Shown here piece by piece: positions 16,693-25,483 of a DNA stretch of 64,000 bases. The stretch lies in NCBI RefSeq assembly GCF_014256275.1, contig NZ_JACCFE010000004.1, positions 124,001 to 188,000 on the forward strand. The letters are read 5' to 3'. How positions within the stretch are numbered: the first letter of the stretch is position 1; each line of letters opens with the position of its first letter. Both the position numbers and the translations under genes were made by a program. The notes below the pieces were generated by a model that searched no databases, was not told where the DNA came from, and was given only the letters and a program-made list of their open reading frames with translations. This stretch comes from Rhodococcus sp. 4CII. GTDB lineage: Bacteria; Actinomycetota; Actinomycetes; Mycobacteriales; Mycobacteriaceae.

Positions 16693-17169
16693 ATGACGGC
16701 CTATCGCACGATCCTCGTCGACACCGACGGATCCGACCACTCCTACCGCGTGGTCGACCAGGCCGCCGAACTGGCCCACGCCACCCACGCCCGACTCCTG
16801 ATCAGCTGCGCCCGCCACGACATCGACGAACGCGCCTTCGGCACCGACCTCGACCGGCTCGGGCCCGACGTCTACCGGCTGCGCGGCACCGCCCCCACCG
16901 ACGCCATCCTGCGCACCGCCCACCAGCACGCCCTCGCCCACGGCGCCACCGACATCGACACCCACATTTTGTCCGAACCCACCCTGCACGCACTGCTGCA
17001 CCTGGCCGCCACCGCCGCCGCCGACCTCATCGTCACCGGCAACCCCCACCGGTCATCACTGCTGGCCCGGCTGCTGTCCATCCCGCCGATCGAGCTCGCC
17101 CGCAAAGCCCACTGCGACATCCTCATCGCCACCCCACCCGGTGACGACACCCACGGGAAGCACCCATGA
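16693..17169 (+). CDS. Universal stress protein (UspA-type), 158 aa
   Basis: Single Usp domain: the first strand reads YRTILVDTDGS with the family's Asp, and the C-terminal segment LIVTGNPHRSSLLARLL resembles the ATP-binding GxxGxxxxxxxxG region, though one glycine is replaced (GNPHRSS), so nucleotide binding is uncertain. It is 12 bp from the exporter stop and overlaps the next gene by ATGA (17166-17169), so it is cotranscribed with both. Usp proteins modulate stress survival; the partner is unknown. Confidence 0.85.
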   Translation: MTAYRTILVDTDGSDHSYRVVDQAAELAHATHARLLISCARHDIDERAFGTDLDRLGPDVYRLRGTAPTDAILRTAHQHALAHGATDIDTHILSEPTLHALLHLAATAAADLIVTGNPHRSSLLARLLSIPPIELARKAHCDILIATPPGDDTHGKHP

Positions 17170-17792
17170 CCGAGGACACACCCAGCACCGGCACACCCAG
17201 CACCGGCACACCCGAGACCGCCGGACCCGGACCTTCCGAGGCCGAGGACTGGATCCGCGCCTTCCCTGTGGTCCCACCCGAACACGCCGACCTGCCGCCC
17301 CACCACGACCACTGCCTCGGTTGCGGGCCGGCCAACCCCCACGGCCACCAGCTGCGCGCCCGGCGCGACGCACACGGCGTCCACGCCCACCACAGCTTCG
17401 ACTCCCGCCACGTCGGCGCCCCAGCGATCGCCCACGGCGGCGCGGTCGCCACCGTCCTCGACGACCTGTTCGGATTCCTGCTCTACACCGTGGGGGAACT
17501 CGCCGTCACCCGCCACCTCGCCGTCGACTACCTCGCCCCGGTGCTGCTCTACACCCCCTACACCCTTCGCGCCCACATCCACGCCCGCGACGGCCGCAAA
17601 CTGCACCTGCGAGCCACCATCGAAGACAACCACGCCCACGTGGTCACCACCGCCACCGCCGTGTTCCTCATCGTCGACATCGACCACTTCCTGACCCCAC
17701 GACACACCACCCCCCACACCGATAACGCCCCGGCGGCGACCACGCCCACCGCACACGAAGACCAACAACGCCCGCATATGGACAGACCCTGA
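17166..17792 (+). CDS. Hotdog-fold (PaaI-type) thioesterase, 208 aa
   Basis: Close paralogue of the operon thioesterase at 1554-2084: CLGCGPANPHG, the core IAHGGAVATVLDDLFG and the following GELAVTR are shared. The N-terminus carries three tandem TPSTG-like repeats (residues 5-17) and the C-terminus an extra His/Thr/Pro-rich tail of about 35 residues, so both ends differ from the catabolic copy while the fold is conserved. It is cotranscribed with an exporter and a stress protein. A hydrolase for an acyl-CoA of the same type as in the catabolic operon is a reasonable inference. Confidence 0.85.
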   Translation: MTEDTPSTGTPSTGTPETAGPGPSEAEDWIRAFPVVPPEHADLPPHHDHCLGCGPANPHGHQLRARRDAHGVHAHHSFDSRHVGAPAIAHGGAVATVLDDLFGFLLYTVGELAVTRHLAVDYLAPVLLYTPYTLRAHIHARDGRKLHLRATIEDNHAHVVTTATAVFLIVDIDHFLTPRHTTPHTDNAPAATTPTAHEDQQRPHMDRP

Positions 17793-17831
17793 CGTATTCC
17801 GCAAGCCGATCCTTGGGTTCGTGCGGTGATC

Positions 17832-18567
17832 GCAACACCACTGATCAAAGGGTGTTGCACATGGCCAAATATTCTCATCGGATGGTTCCGGAGATCTTTC
17901 AAACGTTCTGGGCGGGGATGGCTGCGGGTGAGTTCATCACGGACGCGGCCGAGGCGGCCGGCTCGTACCGCAAACAGGGTGCTCGGTGGGGTGCGCCCCC
18001 GGCGTGGCCGCAACCTCAAGGGCCGGTGTTTGACGTTCGCCGAACGTGAAGAGATCGCCATCGGCATCGCCGCAGGTCAAACGCTTCGTGACATCGCGAA
18101 AGCCCTGAACCGGAGTCCCTCGACGATCTCACGCGAGATCGCGCGCAACCGTGAGCCGTCCGGGCGGTACCGAGCCAGATCAGCGCACGCAGCCGCCTAC
18201 CATCGGGCCTCGCGACCCAAACCGTCCAAGCTCGCCACCCACCCGCAGCTGCGTGAGACAGTGGAGAATCCCTGACCGAGCGCCATTCACCCGAACAGAT
18301 CGCGGGCCGCCTCCAACTCGAGTTCCCCGACGATCCACAGATGCGCGTGAGCACCGAGACCATCTACCAATCGCTCTACCAACCCTCGCGCGGCGGACTC
18401 GAACACACCCTCACCCGATCGCTGCGGACCGGACGTGGGCTGCGCCGACCCAGCCGCAAGGCCGGCCAGCGCAAGAACCGTATCCCCGACATGGCCAACA
18501 TCGCCGACCGCCCCAAAGACGTGAAAGACCGTGCAGTACCAGGACATTGGGAAGGCGACCTGATATG
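17832..18567 (+). pseudogene. IS30-family transposase, frameshifted and truncated
   Basis: From ATG 17861 the protein starts MAKYSHRMVPEIF, changes frame near 18000 into LTFAEREEIAIGIAAGQ and the helix-turn-helix of IS30 transposases (RSPSTISREIARN), stops near 18275, resumes as ERHSPEQIAGRLQ and VSTETIYQSLYQ, and breaks off after HWEGDLI, the start of the DDE domain. At the left side GCAACACC (17832-17839) and GGTGTTGC (17851-17858) form an inverted repeat characteristic of an IS30-like left end. The catalytic domain and right end are missing. Confidence 0.8.
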
Positions 18568-19008
18568 TACGCCGGTTTGTCAAGGGCGCAGGGCGAGGCG
18601 GCGTCCAGGACCGTCGTCGTGGGCGCCGCCTCTGTGGGCCCGGTCGATCTGGGGTGGTGGCGAGCGTGTCGGTTTCGACGCGTGGTCAACTCTGATATTC
18701 GCGGGTTGGGTACCGCAGGACGGTTGTTCGGCTGGAGTGGATCGCTCGTCTAATGTCGAGCGTGATCCCCACGTACAGTTGGAGATTGCTCATAGGTTCC
18801 TCGCGGATCACTCCCAGGCGCTGCCGTCACCACCGCATGATTCGTCCGGACGTTGTGGGGGGTTCCCGTTCCGGTCCTTGCTCAACGGTCGGTCGGCGAC
18901 GAGGGGGCAAGGTGGAGTCCCCGCAGTGCAGCGAGGAGAACCGACCTTGCCGCCTGACGAGGTGACGACCACACTCGCAATCGGGGATGCGGAACGGGGA
19001 CCCTGATT
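18568..19008. other. No gene; probable 3' non-coding flank of the IS110 element
   Basis: No convincing protein frame. The stretch contains a 42-bp imperfect palindrome (18908-18949, CAAGGT ... ACCTTG) that recurs, at about 85% identity by eye, downstream of the second IS110-type gene (45253-45294). See the corresponding finding. Confidence 0.5.
18908..18949. repeat. 42-bp imperfect palindrome shared by two IS110 flanks (copy 1)
   Basis: Begins CAAGGTGGAG and ends ACCTTG, with GCAGCGAGGA in the middle. Partner at 45253-45294. Both copies are on the 3' side of an IS110-family transposase gene. Confidence 0.7.
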
Positions 19009-20088
19009 TCAGGTGTCGAGCACGGCCAGCGACCAACACCAGCCGGCGAGTTCGCGGGCGATCGCGGTGTTCGCCAGTGCGGGGCGTTTGTTACGGGCGT
19101 CGAACCCGGCCCAGCGGGCGTGCAGGCGCCGGTTTGCTTGCTGTCCGCGGGCACGGGCCGCGGGACTGGCCTGCTCCCAGCGGCGCCGCAGCTCCGCTCC
19201 GGGGCGATACCGGGGTCGGTGGTGTCAGGCGGCCTCGATGAGCAGTCGTCGGGCGTGGCCGTTGCCGGTCTTGGTGATCGATCCCTGCGAGCGCGACGTG
19301 CCCGAGGAGTGTTCGGTGGGCACCAGCCCGAGGTAGGCGCCGATTGAGCGTCCGGTCAGGCGCTGCCAGTCGCCGATCTCCACGGCCAGCCCGAACGCGG
19401 TCAGCGTCGAGACCCCGCGCAGGCAGCCGAGCCGAGTCACCACCGGGGTGTAGTCGCTGTCGGTGGCCATCGCCGCGATCGCCACATCCAGCCGATCCCG
19501 CCGGTCCACCGCCGCGAGCATGGTGTCGTAGGCAGTCTCGTACGCCAGCTGCAGACCGGGCGCATCGAAGTGCTGGGTGCGCAGCCAGGTGTCATGCACC
19601 TTCGTCCACGCGTGGCCGCCGTAGTAGACGATCCCTTGCCGCAGAAATAGTTTCGCCACCCGATGCCGGGCCGACATCAGATCCCCACGACAGTCCTCCC
19701 GGGCACGCACCAGATCCCGGGCCGCCTCCTGCTCGACGCTCGGCACCGCCACCTCGACAATCTGACCGAGGTGCAGCAGACGAGCCAGATGCCGCGCGTC
19801 GCGCGCGTCGGTTTTGACCCGATCTCCGGGCGGGCGCTGCAGCTTCGACGGTGCCGCGACCAGGCACTCGATGCCCACCGCGGTCAGTGACCTGGCCAGC
19901 CCGAAGCCGGTCGGCCCGGCCTCGTACGTCACCTTCACCGGATCCGGCAGCGACCGGATCCACTCGAATATCTCGCGATGAGCGGGCGTCAATCGGCGCT
20001 CGAACAGCTCACCGGTCCGCCCGTCGAGGCCGCACGCGACGACCGATCGTGCGTGCACATCCAATCCGACGCTCGTACGCTGATTCAT
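19009..20088 (-). pseudogene. IS110-family transposase with one nonsense codon
   Basis: DEDD transposase. From ATG 20088 it reads SVGLDVHARSVVACGLDG, with KTDARDARHLARLL in the RuvC-like N-terminal domain, and near the C-terminus the Tnp20-type GVSTLTAFGLAVEIGDW and SQGSITKTGNGHARRLLIEA. A TGA at 19225-19227 interrupts the frame where a Trp codon is expected; the same frame then continues with HHRPRYRPG to a natural stop at 19009. A single G-to-A change therefore truncates the last 72 residues. The element may be only recently inactivated, or partly active. Confidence 0.85.
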
Positions 20089-20553
20089 TGCTGGGGCCTC
20101 CCACATCTTGTGGCTCTACCGGCCAGGACCCGTTTCCTGTCGGAAACCCACGTTCACATGTGCGTGGGGCCCCAGCCCAGCCCCTCATATCGTCTACACG
20201 GAGGGTCGGCGCCGTCTTCGCCCCGACAGTCCCCGAGGCGTCGCCCGTCCAGCCCGGTGGCTCGCGCCGGCTCCGGTTCGCGGGGTGTGCTCACACCAGA
20301 GCCACCGCCCGTGAACGTGCGTCCAGGTCGCGGGCGAGCAGACCCAGCATCTCGGCGTCCGGGTGCGCGAGTTCGGGAAGGTCCTTGGGCTGGTGATCGG
20401 AGGACGTCCGCGGCGAGTTGGGGCGCCGATATAGGTGGGGCTATGTCGTTCGCGTGGTCAAAGTGCTTAGTTCTCGCGGTGGTTCAGAGGTTCCACAGTC
20501 GGAGCAGCGCGGTCCGCAGGCTGGGGGAGGCGATTGTCGGCGGACATGAAAAA
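20089..20553. other. Non-coding 5' flank of the IS110 gene with strong hairpins
   Basis: Two adjacent hairpins precede the transposase gene: GTTTCC-TGTC-GGAAAC (20132-20147) and CCCACG...CGTGGG (20147-20168). In IS110-group elements the 5' non-coding end encodes the guide (bridge) RNA, so this is a candidate region. The remainder to 20553 has no supported gene; a minus-strand frame ending at 20291 resembles the tail of a protein but is too short to identify. Confidence 0.4.
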
Positions 20554-20577
20554 CTGGATCTGGCGCAATTTTCGTGA
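20554..20577. repeat. Left 24-bp terminal inverted repeat of an ISL3-family element
   Basis: Perfect reverse complement of 25586-25609, checked base by base. The ISL3 transposase start lies just inside. No target duplication is apparent in the flanking 8 bases. Confidence 0.85.
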
Positions 20578-20646
20578 AGCCGCTTGGCGTGTCACTGACC
20601 TGCATCGACGAGGTCGGGTGAGGATTCTCCGGGTGCGCTGAAGACG

Positions 20647-21165
20647 GTGTGCGGGTCCTACTCCCGCATCTGGCAAGTATCGATGTTTGTCGGTGTTTGG
20701 CGAGTCGGATCGACGATCCGAATCCAGGCCCGTTCCCGAGGTGACCGAGCGTGGTGCCCGCGGTGCGGTGGTGAGGCCACTCGTGTGCATTCGCGGTATC
20801 GCCGACAGTTGACCGACACCGCGATCGGCGGGCATCCGGTCTTGATCGATGTCCGGGCCCGCCGGTTCTTCTGCGACACCACTGACTGCGGGGCAAGAAC
20901 TTTCGCCGAGCAGATCGCGGGGTTGACCGAGCGTTGGAGTCGGCGAACACCGGCGGGGACAGCGATGATCGAAGCGATCGGCCTGGCCGCGGCAGGACGG
21001 GCCGGCGCCCGACTCTCCGGCCGACTCGGTGTCGCCGTCAGCCGGGACACCCTGCTGCGGGCAGTGCGGTCGATACCCGACCGACCCATCGGTGAGGTGC
21101 CCGTCCTCGGTATCGACGACTTCGCACTCCGCCGAGGCCACGTCTACGGCACCGTCGGAAAGCCC
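20647..21165 (+). pseudogene. ISL3-family transposase, N-terminal part
   Basis: Zinc-finger and helix-turn-helix region of an ISL3 transposase: AWCPRCGGEATRVHSRY, RRFFCDTTDCGARTFAEQ, and the start of the catalytic domain VLGIDDFALRRGHVYGT with the first Asp. The homology then ends abruptly, because foreign DNA (recombinase genes and IS3) fills 21166-25480. The missing C-terminus reappears at 25484-25567 just inside the right repeat. The extreme N-terminus before residue ~20 is also degraded. Confidence 0.85.
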
Positions 21166-21248
21166 GGAGTTCAGCCAAACTGAAGGAATCTCGGCGCGAA
21201 CTCAAGGACAGTTGGACTCGGAACCAATGATAGTGCGTGGGTTCGCGG

Positions 21249-22425
21249 TCAACTGTGGAGGTCGTGGTGTTCTGCAGGGGTCTCGAGGAGGTGCCGGGCC
21301 GCGGCGGCATAGCGGATCGCGGTGCCCGGGCTGATGCCAACACTGCGGCGAGGTGGAGTGGGTCTGGGCCGTGCGTGAGTGATTCTTCGAGTTGACGATC
21401 GACGTGCAGCCGATCGAGGGTGGCAGTCAGCCCCCAGAATGCCCGGGTGATCCACACTTTGCCGACCGGGCAAGTGCGCACCGCGGTCACGCGGTTGACC
21501 AACAGGTGGGGGTTTGCTGTGTTGGGCCAGTGGGTGCGTCGGTAGCTCAGCCAGTCCGTCAGCGCTCGGTAGGTGAGGTCGTCCAATGGTCGGGATCGGC
21601 CGGCGATGGTCAGCCGACGGTCACCGAGGTCGACGTCGTCGAGCAGCAGCTCGCCGATGTCCTTGGAGCGGGCGGCGTGGATGGCGGCCAGGGCGACGGC
21701 GAGGCGGGTCGCTGGTGTGGTTGCCGCACCCGTCGCCTCGGTGATTTCGTTGTCTTCCAGTGGAAGTATGGCGCGGTGGGCTGCGATTGAGCAGGAACAG
21801 CTGGCAGATCACCATCGGCAGCAGCGTGTCGTCGTCACGTCCGAGCCGATAACCCCCACCCGGCAAGCACCCTACGAAGCCGGGCGATCTCGCCGTTGAC
21901 TCGGTCGCGCCCGAAGATCCGCCACGACAGGGTCAGTCGTTGGAAGCTGCCGAGCCGGTGGAACTCAGTGAAGGAGCCCAGCAGGTAGGCGTGCGCGGCG
22001 AGGTAGGGGCGGACCTCGTCGCCGGCCCAGGCGGGTGCGTTCCGGCGGAACTCGGCCTGATCCCTGCCGGGCAGATGGACCCATTCCTCCGCGGTCCAAC
22101 CCCAGAAGGTCCGCTCCTTCTCGGCGCCACACCAGCAGCACCGCGACCGCATCGGCCATGGCGCGCCGCCGATGCGCGGTGACCGGGGAATCCAGTCCTG
22201 CGTTGACCGTCTCCAGTGTTCGCAGCAGTCGTCCGATCACGCGCCAGCCCGGCGCGTTCGGATCGTGATACTGCAGCCGCCGCAGGTTGCGAACGCCGAG
22301 TTCGCCGATGGCCCTCACCTCCTCGTCTCGGAGGTCGATAGTGGTGTCCAAGCGATGCGCGACAAGCGGTGGGCACCAACGCGATTCAGGGACCGGTTCG
22401 GGGGTCCCCGACAGCGGCACGGTCA
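21249..22425 (-). pseudogene. Tyrosine recombinase/integrase, second of a coupled pair, frameshifted
   Basis: From GTG 22425 the product reads through an actinobacterial integrase N-terminus (LDTTIDLRDEEVRAIGE and EKERTFWGWTAEEWVHL), changes frame near 22140 and near 21790, continues as IHAARSKDIGELLLDDVDL of the catalytic domain, and ends in ISPGTAIRYAAAARHLLE. The GTG overlaps the stop of the recombinase upstream as GTGA (22422-22425), the arrangement seen when several recombinases are made together in phage-like or Rit-type recombinase operons. At least three frame changes make it inactive unless they are sequencing errors. Confidence 0.65.
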
Positions 22426-22887
22426 CCGCGGCGTTCCTGCCGCCGCGGCGTGCATGCCGGTGAGCATTGCGATGCGCCAGGCATGGATGCGGTCCATGCC
22501 GCGGCCGAGCTTGTCGGCCAGATCCCGCCCGGACAGGTGGATATATCGCAGCGGGCGTTCCCCCGAGATGTGGACACCTATTCCTATGCGGCGGTGGCCA
22601 GCGTAGCCGATCGCTGCTCGAACTCGACCGGACAGATTTGGCCGAGAGTGGAATGCCTCCTTCTGGTGTTGTATCGCGTGATCCAGCGGAACACGGCAGC
22701 GCGCGCCTCGCCCGCACTGTTCCAGCGTTTCCGCCCCTTCAGCGTCTCCCGTTTCAACGTCGCATTCAGCGACTCGGCGGCCGCGTTGTCCGCCGACGTT
22801 CCGACCGCACCCCGCGATCTGGTCACCCCCAACTCGCAGCAGAGTTCGGCGAATTCCGCCGATGCATATTGAGCTCCGTTGTCGCTG

Positions 22888-22907
22888 TTAAGCCGAATTC
22901 CGCTTAA
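22888..22907. repeat. 20-bp mini-palindrome beside the nested element (copy 1)
   Basis: TTAAGCCGAATTCCGCTTAA, flanked by GTCGCTG on the left and by CTCCGA and then the 438-bp element on the right. It uses the same TTAAGCCGA end word as the larger element. The copy-2 counterpart (37318-37337) has the opposite orientation relative to the host gene. Confidence 0.8.
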
Positions 22908-22913
22908 CTCCGA

Positions 22914-23351
22914 TTAAGCCGAGGTTTTCGTTAAGCCGAGGAATTCAGGGTTGGGTCTGGTCAGCTGCATATTTCGGTCGGATTTCTCGGCTTAACGTTT
23001 CAGGTTCATCGCAGGCTGTAGAGGGCTCGCAGTGTGTCTTCGGCGAGGTGGTGTTCGGCGAGGCGCCGGGCTGAGGAGGCGGCGTTGACGGCAGCGCGCA
23101 TCATATCGATGGAGGCGATTACGTAGAAGGTGTTGGTGGTCGACACCTTTCGTGGGCGAGGTGTCGCAAGTCGGCAATAACGACCGCACCGATCTGGTGA
23201 TTGTCGTATCCATCGCAGTCTCCTTCCATTGCGACAGTGGACACGACAAACGTAAGCCAGACAATCAATCGTTAAGCCGAAGAAGTCCACAGAATATCTA
23301 AGCGGGCACACGAACTCGCGCTTTCTCGGCTTAACGAAAACCTCGGCTTAA
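22914..23351. mobile_element. 438-bp palindrome-ended element of unknown family, copy 1
   Basis: Both ends start TTAAGCCGAGG-TTTTCG-TTAAGCCGAG as terminal inverted repeats (22914-22940 and 23325-23351), each end word occurring twice in tandem. Just inside, each side can also form a second hairpin between GTTAAGCCGA and TCGGCTTAAC about 45 bases apart. The interior is much less GC-rich than its surroundings and carries short minus-strand frames. It interrupts the IS3 orfB at the FHSD/NGAQY junction. Copy 2 (36874-37311) is identical except for one base (T 23331 versus G 37291). It encodes no recognisable transposase, so mobilisation in trans is likely. Confidence 0.85.
22992..23213 (-). CDS. 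Possible 73-aa protein of the nested element
   Basis: ATG 23213 is preceded at 6 bases by AAGGAGA, one of the best ribosome sites in the window. It reads MDTTITRSVRSLLPTCDT and ends PAMNLKR with a stop built from the TTAA repeat. After about residue 22 the composition becomes Arg/Pro-rich and unconvincing, whereas the frame one base away reads STTNTFYVIASIDMMRAA and RLAEHHLAEDTLRALYSLR, ending at 23006. A frameshift near CGAAAGG could join the good start to the good second half. No family is recognised. Whether anything is translated is unknown. Confidence 0.35.
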   Translation of the reverse strand: MDTTITRSVRSLLPTCDTSPTKGVDHQHLLRNRLHRYDARCRQRRLLSPAPRRTPPRRRHTASPLQPAMNLKR

Positions 23352-23946
23352 TCGGAGTGGAATATTGATCCATCGAGCCCGGCGGCGCCACGACAGGCGG
23401 CCGCCGCCCGCAGCGCATCGGTGACCAACTCGGTGCGCATATGGTCGGCGATCGACCACCCCGCCAACCGTCGCGAACCCAGGTCCAACACCGTCGCCAG
23501 ATACAGAAATTCACCGTCACCCACCGGCAGGTAGGTGATGTCCCCGACGTACCTGGTGTTCGGTGCGCTCGCCGTGAAATCCCGCCGGATCAGGTCCGGC
23601 ACCGGGGCCGCGTCCGGGGCGGGAATCGTGGTGCGCACCGGTTTGCGCAGATGCAGCCCGACGATCCCCTTCACGCGCATGACCCGTTCGACCCGCTTGT
23701 GATTGACCTCGATCCCGGCATCGCGCAGCTCGGCGGTCACCCGTGGGGCCCCGTAGGTGCCGTCGGAGTCGTCGTGGATGGCGCGGATCCGGGCGGCCAA
23801 CTGCTCGTCGGCGGAGGTGCGGGCGTCCCGGGCCGGCGCGGCGGCCCGCCACCGGTAGAACCCCGAGCGGGAGACCTCGAGCATCTGGCACAGCCACTTC
23901 ACCGGAAAGGTGTCGCAGTGGTCGTCAACGAATTGGAAGTGGCTGC

Positions 23947-24411
23947 TCACCAATTCGTCTCCCCGGCGAAATATTTCGCGGCCCTCCGCAGGATCTCCCG
24001 TTCGGTTTCGAGTGCGGAGGAGCCGAGGACGAAACGGACCGGGGAGCGGGCGCCGCCGCGAGGCGCGGCCGCGCAGGGGAGCGGAGCGGGGGGAGGGGCG
24101 GAGAGGATCTCCCGTTCGGTTTCGAGCTTGCGGATCTGGGCCTTGAGCTGCCTGTTCTCTTCCTCCAACACGGACTCGGACGATACCCCGCCGGCCCGCG
24201 ATGCCGGCCGCGCCGCCCCACTGGCCCGGAGCTCGGCCGCGGGAGCGCCGGTGCGTTTGCGTTCGGCCCGCACCCAGGTGCGCAGCGTCTCGCGGCTGAC
24301 TCCCAGATCCTTGCCGATGCCCTCGAAGGTGTGGCTCGGATCGGACAGGTACAGCGCGACGGCATCGGCCTTGAACTCCGCCGAGTACGCCTTCATCGCC
24401 ATCAGTGACAT
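23947..24411 (-). CDS. IS3 OrfA with a 114-bp in-frame insertion, 154 aa
   Basis: Helix-turn-helix and leucine-zipper protein of the IS3 transposase: YSAEFKADAVALYLSDPS, VSRETLRTWVRAE, then the zipper ENRQLKAQIRKLETERE. Compared with the 112-aa OrfA of copy 2, it has 38 extra residues, rich in Ala, Pro and Arg, after LETEREI, and then repeats LETEREIL before the normal end RRAAKYFAGETNW. The 22-base direct repeats at 23991-24012 and 24105-24126 bound the insertion. ATG 24411 has GAGGAAGAG upstream. The stop overlaps the orfB start as GTGA. Confidence 0.9.
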   Translation of the reverse strand: MSLMAMKAYSAEFKADAVALYLSDPSHTFEGIGKDLGVSRETLRTWVRAERKRTGAPAAELRASGAARPASRAGGVSSESVLEEENRQLKAQIRKLETEREILSAPPPAPLPCAAAPRGGARSPVRFVLGSSALETEREILRRAAKYFAGETNW

Positions 24412-25483
24412 CTCTTCCTCTGGGTCTTCACGACCCAGTGTTCATGATGTCCTCACTCAGGGGGGAAGCCCCCAGCCTCGAGTCCGTATGGCGATGCCCG
24501 GCGAGGTCGCAATCGTGTGCAGCTCCCAGCCCATCCGGGCCAGATCGGTCAGACACAGATGCCGAGTGGTGTGCGTGGAGAACCGCGGAACATCGGCGGC
24601 CAGGGCAATCCGTCGCACCACCTTCGACCACGTCCACAGACTTGGGTGGCTGGGCGTGATTGCGGCGGGACTCCGACACGAATAGCGGTCCGCGTGCCCT
24701 GCTCAGACGTGCCCGGTACGCGAGATAGTCCGACAGCAGCACCCCGGTCGCAGCCGAATACGGCACGACCCGCTCGAGCCGGTTCTTCGTCGTCTCCGCC
24801 CTGATCCGCAGGGTGCGGTGGGCTGGGTCGAGATCGTCGGTGCGCGGCGAGCACAGCTCCTCACGGCGCAGCGCGGCATCGTAGGCCAGCGCCAGCATCA
24901 CACGGTTCCGAACCGGTTCCTCGGCGGCGGCGGTCAGGATGTCCGCCCACTGCCGCTCGCTGGGGATCCAGGGCAGCTTCGTCAACCGAGGCACCAACCC
25001 ACGCTGATGCCCGCCGCCGCGTCGGCCGGGCGCGAAACGGTCCCGACCAACGGGATTGGACTCGCACAGGCCCTCCTCCATGAGGTGGTCGTAGAACAGC
25101 CGCACCGGCACCAGCCGCTGCTGAATCGTGGCATTCGCCAGACCGGAGCCGGAATCGAGCGACACCACATTCGCGCCACGGCGGCTGGGCCGTTCTGTCA
25201 ACTCCCGCACATCGACGCCGACATGCGCCCGGCTCGCCGTGAGCGGGTCGACACCCTCCCGCTCGCACATCTCCAGATACTCGGCAAGCCCCCGGGAGTA
25301 GGCGTCGATCGTCCGAGGCGCCCGCCCGAGATCGGTCCACACCCGCAGCCACCCGGCCGCCTACACATGCCGGCCCCATACCGGCCACTTCTCCTGTCCA
25401 ACACCACCGTGCCGCTCAAGCCATCTCCTCAGTTCCGTGGTCAACACCGAGGAGACGTGATCATCCCCACGGCCAGATTCCAC

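Larger units (their letters stand above)
22584..23950 (-). pseudogene. IS3 OrfB transposase, interrupted at the second catalytic Asp
   Basis: GTG 23950 overlaps the orfA stop (GTGA). The first part ends DGSIFHSD at 23351, where TTAA of the insert creates a stop. The second part resumes at 22887 with SDNGAQYASAEFAELCCE and ends LATAA at 22584. D-D-E residues are recognisable: VGDITYL (first Asp), FHSDNGAQY (second), SADNAAAESLNATLK (Glu). The insert separates FHSD from NGAQY exactly at the active site. About 82% of the first-part residues match copy 2 by eye. Confidence 0.9.
22549..24474 (-). mobile_element. IS3-family element, copy 1, carrying a nested 438-bp element
   Basis: The left end (24474 inward) begins TGGGGGCTTCCCCC followed by TGAGTGAGGACATC and the right end carries TGTCCACATCTC, matching copy 2 at 35880-37676. 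The element contains orfA, orfB and, inside orfB, the palindrome-ended insert 22914-23351. It sits inside a recombinase gene, itself inside an ISL3 element. The right boundary is approximate because the terminal bases diverge from copy 2. Confidence 0.8.
22422..25342 (-). pseudogene. Tyrosine recombinase/integrase, first of the pair, split by IS3
   Basis: 5' part 25342-24475: LGRAPRTIDAYSRGLAEYL in the SAM-like N-terminal domain, YDAALRREELCSPRTDDLD with the first catalytic Arg, and, after a frame change, HTTRHLCLTDLARMGWEL with the HxxR box. The sequence is cut inside the ATFAGHRHTD equivalent by the IS3 element. The 3' part resumes beyond it at about 22548 as LRYIHLSGRDLADKLGRG and stops at 22422. 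Joining both parts restores a normal recombinase C-terminus, so IS3 inserted into this gene. An in-frame TAG just upstream of 25342 may have removed the original start. Confidence 0.7.

Noticed and set aside
19225..19227. TGA in the IS110 gene as a selenocysteine codon
   Set aside because: No SECIS-like hairpin was identified after it, the expected residue is Trp, and IS110 transposases are not selenoproteins. A nonsense change is simpler.
20291..20425. Minus-strand frame ending AEMLGLLARDLDARSRAVAL
   Set aside because: Protein-like for about 35 residues but without start or recognisable family. Possibly the tail of a decayed gene; left uncalled.
22914..23351. The TTAAGCCGAG words as a CRISPR array
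   Set aside because: Only end-located inverted and direct copies at irregular spacing; no regular spacers and no cas genes in the window.
22888..23351. The 438-bp insert as a self-splicing intron
   Set aside because: The insert occurs in opposite orientations in the two host genes, so RNA splicing cannot restore both, and no group I or II core is visible. The Ser-Asp codons at the junction (FHSD / SDNG) are partly duplicated instead.
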